Both the position numbers and the translations under genes were made by a program. A DNA stretch of 64,000 nt from a virus. Position 1 is the stretch's first letter; each line of letters begins with the position of its first letter. The notes below the pieces were generated by a model. It was not told the DNA's origin and did no database searches. It saw nothing but the letters and a program-made list of their open reading frames with translations. Shown piece by piece: positions 34,454-41,152 of the stretch. Where the stretch lies: positions 27,376 to 91,375 of IMG/VR virus record IMGVR_UViG_3300028844_006574; one strand, 5' to 3'.

Positions 34454-36439
34454 ATGGCAGGAACTCTAGACTCATCATCATTCAACACATCATCTACATC
34501 ATCAAACTATCAAACCGGTGCCGGTAGCGCGGCTTTAACAGGTGAAGATGTAAAACCACTTAGTTCATTTTATAGCACCGCTCTAAGCCCCAGGTGTGAT
34601 AGTTACGAGACATTAGCCACTCGTATAGCATATGCTATGGGTTATCCCATGACCAATGTCGAAGTGCACCCTAACGCAATTTTTGACAATATTAGTATAG
34701 CTTGTGAATTCTTCGCAAAATATGCCGGGTATACAGAAGAGTATTTGGTGTTCAATAGTGATTTGTATGAACCTGGCAAAGGAGTCCGGATGGATAAACT
34801 GTTCACAATAACACCGGACATGAGACAGTGTTATGATACAACCAAGCGTAAATTGGCTACGACTTGCCCTCCGGAAGACCCAGTTACAGAAACAGAAACA
34901 GTAACAGGTTATAAAGTCACGTGTACTGCGGTGGTCACCTCGACTGATGGACCCGCGCTGTCTAGTACAGAGATAATATGTACAGAAAATCCGGTAAACA
35001 CAACACCTACAAACACAGACCCTTACGCTGGAAATTTGGCAAGTATAATAGCTGCATCTTTTACCAATACAAACACTGGGTCTACTACATCAGACAACCA
35101 AATACAGGATACATCCACTACACAAGAATATGATTATGTCGGTGACTGGTCCGCTATATTGACAGCAGATATGATGAGACAGTCGTTGAGACAACGTATA
35201 GCTGACCTGATCGCGCAACAAGAACCGGTATGCGAAACATTGACCACGGTTGTAACAGGTATGGACAACAGAATCGTTACAGGTACAACAACACTCACAT
35301 CTTCTCAACCAGTTTATACAGGTGGTAGTTTAGCACCAATATTAACAGAATCTACAAAATACAGCTTTACATCATCAACAACCGGTACAACAGGTGTATC
35401 TGCAACCAGTACATACACCGGTCCGTTCACGGCAGAAGACGGTAATGTATATTCATTAGACCCTTATGATGTATACCCACCAGGACCAACACAGTTTCAG
35501 ACAATAACATCTACTACCATAACTTCAGATGTATTGCAAGTACCATATGAATCGATCGAGTCGACAACAACATGCACACCTGTAACATCGTTGACAGATG
35601 AACAATTACAAGCACTAACAGGAACTACAACTACTCCCCCTCCCCCGGTTGTAGACCTACCCACGATTGATTCAGACACAACCACCACGACAAAAACAAC
35701 CACTGGTACTGTTACACTCGAAGGAGAGGATGGTACTGAAGTGACATGTATAACGTCGGTTAAAATTGAACCAACAACAGAAACAGGTACTCAAACAGTA
35801 TGTGTAACGAGTAACACAACAGAACAGGTACCAACCACCGCAGCAGAAGAAGAGGTATCTGAATGTTTGTACAACAAAATGTACGATTATGATGTAAATG
35901 ATTATAGAAAAGTGATCGACATCTGGAGCTTCAATCAAGGTACACACACAGGTGTCAATACCTTATTCACTTTAGAGCAATCATTAGCACAACAAACATA
36001 TTTCAGTTACTCCATGGGAAATTATGGTTTTGACTTGGTTAGTTGGTACGCTGTAAAAGAGTGGTTAGAACTACGCGAAAAATTGCTAGTTACTAAACCA
36101 TCTATACATTGGGATTTCCGAACACAGTACATGCGGTTGATACCTGAACCTCGTAACAAATATTACGGAGTGATAGCGTGTTATGTAGAGTTACCTGTCA
36201 AAGACCTGGTCAAAGAGTTATGGGTGTACAAATACGCATTAGCTTTGACGAAATTACAAGTGGGTCGTACCAGAAGCAAATTTTCTAACGTACCACTCAT
36301 TGGTGGTGGTACCGTCAATAGTAATGGTGACGCTTTGCTGAGCGAAGGTAAAGAAGAAAAGGACGAACTAGAAAAACAAATGTACGAAGGAGCCCCCGGT
36401 CTTGGAGACGCTGCACCCCCAATGTTCTTTGTTGGATAA
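34454..36439 (+). CDS. Neck protein gp13-like with a large Thr-rich insertion
   Basis: The product has 661 aa, twice T4 gp13 (309). The last 130 residues match the gp13 ending: VELPVKDLVKELWVYKYALA, then LTKLQVGRTRSKFS, GGTVNSNGDALLSEGKEEKD and a final PPMFFVG, the same order as the gp13 end (..ARSKF, GDAL, FVIG). The N-terminal 110 residues (ETLATRIAYAMGYPM, AIFDNISIACEFFAKYAG) correspond to the gp13 helical start. Between them, residues about 140-465 are dominated by Thr, Ser, Val and Gly, a long low-complexity insert. gp13 joins portal and gp14/gp15 at the head-tail junction. The insert may form an external decoration or whisker-like element. Confidence 0.7.
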   Translation: MAGTLDSSSFNTSSTSSNYQTGAGSAALTGEDVKPLSSFYSTALSPRCDSYETLATRIAYAMGYPMTNVEVHPNAIFDNISIACEFFAKYAGYTEEYLVFNSDLYEPGKGVRMDKLFTITPDMRQCYDTTKRKLATTCPPEDPVTETETVTGYKVTCTAVVTSTDGPALSSTEIICTENPVNTTPTNTDPYAGNLASIIAASFTNTNTGSTTSDNQIQDTSTTQEYDYVGDWSAILTADMMRQSLRQRIADLIAQQEPVCETLTTVVTGMDNRIVTGTTTLTSSQPVYTGGSLAPILTESTKYSFTSSTTGTTGVSATSTYTGPFTAEDGNVYSLDPYDVYPPGPTQFQTITSTTITSDVLQVPYESIESTTTCTPVTSLTDEQLQALTGTTTTPPPPVVDLPTIDSDTTTTTKTTTGTVTLEGEDGTEVTCITSVKIEPTTETGTQTVCVTSNTTEQVPTTAAEEEVSECLYNKMYDYDVNDYRKVIDIWSFNQGTHTGVNTLFTLEQSLAQQTYFSYSMGNYGFDLVSWYAVKEWLELREKLLVTKPSIHWDFRTQYMRLIPEPRNKYYGVIACYVELPVKDLVKELWVYKYALALTKLQVGRTRSKFSNVPLIGGGTVNSNGDALLSEGKEEKDELEKQMYEGAPGLGDAAPPMFFVG

Positions 36440-36897
36440 TGTTTCATAGAGACGAGAGGTTCAAACAAGGTATATACAAGCCTTTGAACAACAAGTATAA
36501 AGGTAAACGTTACCCTAAATACCGTAGCAGTTGGGAGTTGAAGTTCTTTCGGTGGTGTGATTCGAACCCTCATGTTGTCGAATGGAACAGTGAGAATGTT
36601 GTGATACCATATGCTATAGGTAAAAACGGTAAACTCAGAAGATATATAGTGGATAATACATTGACCATGAAACAGAACGGTCAGTTACGTAAATACTTAG
36701 TAGAAATAAAACCGTATGCTCAAACACAACCACCAAAACCACATGGTAATAAAAAGAAGAGTACAATAATATACGAACAATACACATACGCTAAAAATGT
36801 TAGCAAATGGACTGCAGCTAAAACTTGGTGTAAAAAACACGGTTATGACTTCTTGATAGTTACTGAACGTGAATTGTTTAACAAACGAGCTAAATAA
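36439..36897 (+). CDS. 4: Head completion protein gp4 (nuclease-like)
   Basis: The product has 152 aa; T4 gp4 has 150. The family signature YRSSWELKFFRWCDSNPHVV (residues 30-49) followed by EWNSENVVIPY is clear, as is the start GIYKPLNNKYKGKRYPKY. gp4 is needed for heads to accept tails and has a restriction-endonuclease-like fold. It overlaps the gp13 stop by one base (TAATG). Together the two form a head-completion pair. Confidence 0.9.
   Translation: MFHRDERFKQGIYKPLNNKYKGKRYPKYRSSWELKFFRWCDSNPHVVEWNSENVVIPYAIGKNGKLRRYIVDNTLTMKQNGQLRKYLVEIKPYAQTQPPKPHGNKKKSTIIYEQYTYAKNVSKWTAAKTWCKKHGYDFLIVTERELFNKRAK
36889..36896 (+). promoter_or_regulatory. Late promoter box overlapping the gp4 end, 5 nt before the lipoprotein gene
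   Basis: GCTAAATA ends 5 nt before ATG 36902 and fixes that codon as the likely start. Confidence 0.5.
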
Positions 36898-36901
36898 CAA
36901 T

Positions 36902-37231
36902 ATGAAGTATATATTATTAACAGTTATAGTTTTAACATTCGCTTCGTGTTCTGTAACAAAATTAGTTAAGAAAATAAAAACTCCAGAGATTGACAACTCA
37001 CAAGTTCAAGTGATAGTACCATTAACACCAGAAAAACCGCAAATACATCAACTAACACCACTGGTACAAAACAAACCACCGTTCAAACCATTACAATACG
37101 GTCAAACAAACACAGTATCTGTTATGCTAGGCGCAGTTGTGCTAGTACTATGTTTTTTCCCATTAGTTTTGATGTATATAGGTTTGTTAATAGAGTATAT
37201 TAGAAGTATCATATCAAAATTATTCAACTAG
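36902..37231 (+). CDS. Small lipoprotein with C-terminal membrane segment, spanin candidate
   Basis: The product has 109 aa. The start at 36902 gives a classic lipoprotein signal (MKYILLTVIVLTFASC, lipobox FASC). A Pro/Gln-rich periplasmic-type stretch follows, and near residues 76-101 a strong hydrophobic segment (VMLGAVVLVLCFF onward). A lipoprotein next to a holin-like gene suggests a spanin-like envelope-disruption role, but the C-terminal membrane segment is unusual for an outer-membrane spanin. The alternative upstream start at 36869 would destroy the signal peptide and is rejected. Confidence 0.6.
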   Translation: MKYILLTVIVLTFASCSVTKLVKKIKTPEIDNSQVQVIVPLTPEKPQIHQLTPLVQNKPPFKPLQYGQTNTVSVMLGAVVLVLCFFPLVLMYIGLLIEYIRSIISKLFN

Positions 37232-37239
37232 ACTAAATA
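37232..37239 (+). promoter_or_regulatory. Late promoter box, 5 nt before the holin-like gene
   Basis: ACTAAATA ends 5 nt before ATG 37245. Confidence 0.55.
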
Positions 37240-37244
37240 ATTAC

Positions 37245-37679
37245 ATGTTCGGTAGTGTTTTAAACACGATTTTGGGAGCTGGTATCAAACTCGGCGCTAA
37301 TCTGATAAATGCATGGATAGAACAGCGCATGGTTGATCGACAGTTGATGGCCGCCAGAGACGACAAGATCATGCAAATGATCGCGGATAGTCAAAAAGAA
37401 ACCAGGAGCGATCCATTTGTGAAGACCACCAGGCGCATGTTGTTCATGGCATTGACCGCTACATATTGTTATTTGATGATATTTTATGCATTGAACCCAG
37501 ACATATCATACACTGTTATAAAACCAGCAGAATCAAGTGGAGGTATCTTGAGCTGGTTTTTAGGAGAAACAAAATGGGTCACATTTGAACTTACCGGTGG
37601 GCTTATGCTAGCTAGTTTTGTAGATTTAATGTTCATGGTGATAGGTTTCTACGCAATTCCCAGTAGTAAAAGACAGTAG
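37245..37679 (+). CDS. Holin-like membrane protein
   Basis: The product has 144 aa. It has an amphipathic N-terminus (FGSVLNTILGAGIKLGANL), a charged middle helix, and two clear membrane segments: LFMALTATYCYLMIFYAL (residues about 66-83) and LASFVDLMFMVIGFYAI near 122-138. This matches the layout of the '3TM' holin family, which includes gene-transfer-agent holins. It would form the membrane hole that times lysis. It follows the lipoprotein gene, together a possible lysis pair inside the head module. No endolysin is recognised in the window. Confidence 0.6.
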   Translation: MFGSVLNTILGAGIKLGANLINAWIEQRMVDRQLMAARDDKIMQMIADSQKETRSDPFVKTTRRMLFMALTATYCYLMIFYALNPDISYTVIKPAESSGGILSWFLGETKWVTFELTGGLMLASFVDLMFMVIGFYAIPSSKRQ

Positions 37680-37695
37680 TTTTCTTAACCCGTGG

Positions 37696-37703
37696 CATAA
37701 ATA
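37696..37703 (+). promoter_or_regulatory. Late promoter box before gp21
   Basis: CATAAATA ends 8 nt before ATG 37712. Confidence 0.6.
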
Positions 37704-37711
37704 CTATTACC

Positions 37712-38383
37712 ATGGCATTTAAACTATTAGTAGAAAAACCGGATCTTCATGAATTTGAATACATCTTAGAGGAGAAGAACGACAAATCTGAACCTAAATT
37801 GTTTGTGAGTGGTCCTTACATGCAGTTTGGTGAAAAGAACCGAAACGGTAGAATATACGAAGGTGATGAGATGTGTAAAGAAGTGGCTCGTTACACAGAA
37901 GAGATGATCAACCAAAAAAGAGCACTTGGTGAACTCAATCACCCCACAAGTGCAGAGGTGAATCCAGAAAAGGCTTGTCACATGGTAACAGAGCTAAAAC
38001 AAAATGGTAACGTGTTTTATGGTAAATCACAAGTGTTGAGCACGCCTGTAGGTAACATCATGAAAAGTCTGATCATGGACGGTGTGAAACTTGGCATGAG
38101 CAGCAGAGCATTAGGTCAATTGGAAGAGAAAGACGATGCCAACTATGTCAAAGAGATGAGATTAGTGGCTGTTGATTGTGTGGCTGACCCTAGTTTCCCA
38201 AAAGCGTTTGTTAACGGTATATTGGAAAGCAAACAATATGTACTATCACAAGACGGAAGTTTCAGTGAAACATACGACAATTTCGAATCCGGTATAAAAA
38301 ATTTACCTAGAAAAGACCTAGATGTTTACTTAAAAGAACAAATATGTTCATTTCTAAACAAAATTAACCGTGTGTTAGACTAA
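37712..38383 (+). CDS. 21: Prohead core protease gp21
   Basis: The product has 223 aa; T4 gp21 has 212. GELNHPTSAEVNP holds the catalytic His (H77) and LGMSSRALG the catalytic Ser region (S130/S131), as in the T4 prohead/herpes-assemblin-like serine protease clan. VDCVADPSFPKAFVNG is the conserved C-terminal segment. It cleaves scaffold gp22 and capsid gp23 during head maturation. The order gp21-small core protein-gp22-gp23 matches T4-type head operons. Confidence 0.95.
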   Translation: MAFKLLVEKPDLHEFEYILEEKNDKSEPKLFVSGPYMQFGEKNRNGRIYEGDEMCKEVARYTEEMINQKRALGELNHPTSAEVNPEKACHMVTELKQNGNVFYGKSQVLSTPVGNIMKSLIMDGVKLGMSSRALGQLEEKDDANYVKEMRLVAVDCVADPSFPKAFVNGILESKQYVLSQDGSFSETYDNFESGIKNLPRKDLDVYLKEQICSFLNKINRVLD

Positions 38384-38386
38384 ATA
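38379..38386 (+). promoter_or_regulatory. Late promoter box overlapping the gp21 stop
   Basis: ACTAAATA lies across the gp21 stop codon, 15 nt before ATG 38402, and can drive the core/scaffold genes. Confidence 0.45.
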
Positions 38387-38401
38387 ATTAGTAGTGCTAA
38401 A

Positions 38402-38557
38402 ATGAAAAATACAAATTCTGAAAGAAAACCTATATTAAACTTCATTAAACAACTGAATGAACGTGATTTTTCCAAGGCTAACAACAGTCTGAAAAAGGTT
38501 TTACATAGCAAAATCAAACAACGTATTGCTTTAGTCGCTAAAAAACCACTTTTTTAA
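38402..38557 (+). CDS. Small basic core-type protein, 51 aa
   Basis: The frame begins MKNTNSERKPILNFIKQ and ends KIKQRIALVAKKPLF, stopping at 38555-38557, 2 nt before gp22. It is basic and helical. In T4 and its relatives small prohead-core proteins (gp67/gp68 type) lie next to gp21/gp22, and several end in a short basic helix followed by L/F. A scaffold-core role is therefore inferred from position and ending, not from a recognised domain. Confidence 0.6.
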   Translation: MKNTNSERKPILNFIKQLNERDFSKANNSLKKVLHSKIKQRIALVAKKPLF

Positions 38558-38559
38558 TC

Positions 38560-39486
38560 ATGAGTTCTGAAAATAAAAAATTCCAAGAAATGTTGAAAGA
38601 GGTCACCAAGGATATTCTCAGCGAAGAGAGCCTGGGACATATACAAGAAGCTTTTGACGCAGCCGTACAAGAGCGTGTAGACCTCCACGTCGAAAAAGCC
38701 CTAGTAGAGCAAGATGATACATATGCATCCAAACTCGAACGTTTGTTAGAAGCGATTGATGGTGATCATTGTGTCAAATTAGAGAAATTAGTTGAAGCTA
38801 TAGACACCAACCATGCTCAAAAACTTACACACATTGTCAAGAAGTATCAGACAGCGTTGAACGAAGAAGCTGGTACTCTCAAGGAAAGTCTAGTAGACAA
38901 CATCAGCAACTATTTAGAATTGTATGTAGAGAAAGCTTTGCCTCTCGAACATATAACTGAAGCGGTCAACAACAAACGCGCCACTCAAGTTTTAGAAGAA
39001 CTACGTGAAGTTCTCGCAGTTGATGAAATGCTTGCCAAGAAAAAGGTCGCCGGTGCAATAAAAGACGGTAAGCGTCGTATTGACGAAAGCACCGCACTTG
39101 TACAAAAAACCGCATCTGAAGCTAAATCGTTAAAAGAGAACCTCGACCGCGCGCAAGCAGAACTCATTTTAGAGCGCAAGAGCCATGGTCTCCCGGAACG
39201 TAAGAAAGAATACGTCAAACGAGTGCTCAATGGAAAAAGCGCTGAGTTCATCGCAGAAAATTTTGATTATACAGTAAAATTGTTTGAAAAAGAAGACGAC
39301 CAAGCACGTTTGAAATTACGTGACCAGGCCCGGGAACAACGAGTTACTCAACAAAAGAATGTTGATATCGTTGTAGAGAAAAGAGAACAGCCTAAACAAG
39401 TTGTAACCGAGAGTGCTAGCAACCTGGATGAGACAAGTTCTGATCCAATGTTCAACACTTACATGGGGGAACTTGGTAAATATTAA
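38560..39486 (+). CDS. 22: Prohead scaffold core protein gp22
   Basis: The product has 308 aa (T4 gp22 has 269), almost wholly alpha-helical and Glu/Lys-rich. The phrases SLGHIQEAFDAAVQERVDLHV, split over residues about 24-44, and LVDNISNYLELYVEKALP are typical of gp22 scaffolds, as is the HGLPERKKEYVKRVLNGKSAEF region. The C-terminus (DPMFNTYMGELGKY) matches the family ending (D-P-x-x-x-x-Y). It forms the internal core on which gp23 assembles and is degraded by gp21. Arg codons are mostly CGT/CGC, unlike tail genes. Confidence 0.9.
   Translation: MSSENKKFQEMLKEVTKDILSEESLGHIQEAFDAAVQERVDLHVEKALVEQDDTYASKLERLLEAIDGDHCVKLEKLVEAIDTNHAQKLTHIVKKYQTALNEEAGTLKESLVDNISNYLELYVEKALPLEHITEAVNNKRATQVLEELREVLAVDEMLAKKKVAGAIKDGKRRIDESTALVQKTASEAKSLKENLDRAQAELILERKSHGLPERKKEYVKRVLNGKSAEFIAENFDYTVKLFEKEDDQARLKLRDQAREQRVTQQKNVDIVVEKREQPKQVVTESASNLDETSSDPMFNTYMGELGKY
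39475..39482 (+). promoter_or_regulatory. Late-type box overlapping the gp22 end, upstream of gp23
   Basis: GGTAAATA ends 9 nt before an 8-codon frame (39492-39518, MYEVAIPE) and 59 nt before gp23. It could give gp23 its own leader transcript. Confidence 0.4.
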
Positions 39487-39525
39487 TTTTTATGTATGAG
39501 GTAGCGATACCTGAGTAACAAGGTC

Positions 39526-39531
39526 AAGGAG
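39526..39531 (+). promoter_or_regulatory. Shine-Dalgarno before gp23
   Basis: AAGGAG ends 10 nt before the gp23 ATG. It is the clearest ribosome-binding site in the window; nearly all other genes lack one. Confidence 0.7.
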
Positions 39532-39541
39532 AAAACACAAT

Positions 39542-41062
39542 ATGTCAAAAATAATTAAACCAACTCAAGCTTATATCGATGAAAGTCGTGCTAAGGTTTT
39601 GCTTGAAAAATGGGGTCCTGTATTGGATTACAATTCAGCAAACGTTGCACCTATCGAAGATGATCACACACGTCTCAACACAGCCATGCTTTTGGAAAAC
39701 CAAGAGTCTTGGTGTGTAAATGAAGCAAATGTGAGTGCTGGTGGCGGAGTATTCGGTGGAACCTCTCAAGGCAATGGTCAACAAGGCGGGGCGTTCCCCG
39801 GTGGAAGTGATCACTATGCTGGTGGAGATGCCCGTTTACCCAAAATCCTCATTCCGATGATTCGTCGTACATTCCCAGAGTTGTTGACTAACGAATTAGT
39901 AGGTGTTCAGCCCATGAGCGGTCCTGTTGGACTCGCTTTTGCTTTGCGCTACAAATACGGACAAGACTTCTTAGGTGAGACCAACGGTAATGGTAAGGAT
40001 GGTATTCTTACTCAAGCTGCTGGAGCAATCTCCCCTTATACAGATGCTCATAGTTCCGTTAACACTGCTGGTGCCCTTCCTGGTAACGCTGTAGATGGCG
40101 AGCTCGGTTATCAATATCTTGATACCCGTTTTACTGGTAAATCTCAAGCTGCATTTTCTGGAGCGGTCGCTGCGACCACTTCTGGTGCATTTGGATTAAC
40201 CGGAGCTGGTACAGTCGGCTTTAGCCAGATTGGTGCTGATAGTGGTGTTGCTGCTCTTCTAGGTGACTTCGAATTGGGATCCAAGATTCCAACGATCGAG
40301 GTTAGCTTTGAAAAGACAGCAGTAGAAGCTGGTACACGTAGACTTGCTGCCAACTGGAGTGTGGAACTGGAACAAGACTTGAAGAACATGAACGGTATCG
40401 ACGTTGATACTGAACTCACCAACGCGATGAGTTATGAGCTTCAAGCCGAGATCGATCGTGAAATGATCGTTCGTATGATCCAAACCGCAATTCAGGGTGG
40501 ATTAGGTACAGGATACAGTGCATGGTTTGCTGAATCAGCTGATGGTCGTTGGATGGCAGAACGTAATCGTGACCTTTACGCAAAACTCATTGTTGAAGCA
40601 AATCGTATCGCAATACGCAACCGTCGTGGTGCAGCAAACTTTATTGTTGCTAGCCCCGCTGTTTGCGCTATCCTCGAGATGCTTCCAGAGTTTACATGGA
40701 TGCCTGTCAATGGTTCCGTCAACACACAACCTGTTGGCGTTGCTAAAGTAGGTAACCTCGGCGGAAGGTTTAACGTTTATCGTGACACTCGCACCGAAGC
40801 ACAACGTGAGCAAGGCTTACGTGAGCAGGTCGAGTATGCCCTGTTGGGTTACAAAGGTCCTGAGTTTTACGACACAGGTATCATATACTGCCCATACATT
40901 CCCGTAATGGTACAACGTACCATCGGGCCCAATGATTTCAGTCCTCGTGTTGGATTGCTTACCCGTTATGGTGTCGTAGACAACATTTTCGGTGCTGAGC
41001 TCTACTACCACTTGGTGTTAGTTGGCGGTCTCAAGGGCGGTTTGTCCTCGAGTCATCTGTAG
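39542..41062 (+). CDS. 23: Major capsid protein gp23
   Basis: The product has 506 aa; T4 gp23 has 521. Family features are plain: LPKILIPMIRRTFPELLTNE (near residue 98), VGVQPMSGPVGLAFALRYKY, RRLAANWSVELEQDLKNMNG, RGAANFIVASPAVCAILEM and the C-terminal PRVGLLTRYGVVDN. It assembles the hexameric shell after gp21 removes its N-terminal part. Gene expression signals differ from the neighbours: a good Shine-Dalgarno, a leader, mostly CGT arginine codons and a strong terminator downstream, as expected for the most abundant virion protein. Confidence 0.97.
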   Translation: MSKIIKPTQAYIDESRAKVLLEKWGPVLDYNSANVAPIEDDHTRLNTAMLLENQESWCVNEANVSAGGGVFGGTSQGNGQQGGAFPGGSDHYAGGDARLPKILIPMIRRTFPELLTNELVGVQPMSGPVGLAFALRYKYGQDFLGETNGNGKDGILTQAAGAISPYTDAHSSVNTAGALPGNAVDGELGYQYLDTRFTGKSQAAFSGAVAATTSGAFGLTGAGTVGFSQIGADSGVAALLGDFELGSKIPTIEVSFEKTAVEAGTRRLAANWSVELEQDLKNMNGIDVDTELTNAMSYELQAEIDREMIVRMIQTAIQGGLGTGYSAWFAESADGRWMAERNRDLYAKLIVEANRIAIRNRRGAANFIVASPAVCAILEMLPEFTWMPVNGSVNTQPVGVAKVGNLGGRFNVYRDTRTEAQREQGLREQVEYALLGYKGPEFYDTGIIYCPYIPVMVQRTIGPNDFSPRVGLLTRYGVVDNIFGAELYYHLVLVGGLKGGLSSSHL

Positions 41063-41085
41063 TAGTAAGCTAAAGGTAACAACCT

Positions 41086-41112
41086 AGAGCGTTGAAATGA
41101 TATACACGCTCT
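41086..41112. other. Stem-loop downstream of gp23
   Basis: AGAGCGT (41086-41092) and ACGCTCT (41106-41112) form a 7-bp stem with a 13-nt loop. No T-run follows, so it is not a normal terminator by itself. It may protect or process the gp23 mRNA end. Confidence 0.4.
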
Positions 41113-41121
41113 GAATAATTT

Positions 41122-41152
41122 AGCACCAGTCTTAACCGACTGGTGCTTTTTT
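41122..41152 (+). terminator. Strong intrinsic terminator after gp23
   Basis: A perfect 10-bp stem, AGCACCAGTC with GACTGGTGCT, with a 6-nt loop is followed by TTTTTT. The stem overlaps the end of the opposite-strand Clp gene, whose stop codon lies in the loop. Confidence 0.9.

Noticed and set aside
36869-37231. Longer start for the lipoprotein gene
   Set aside because: It would overlap gp4 and hide the lipoprotein signal; the late box spacing supports 36902.
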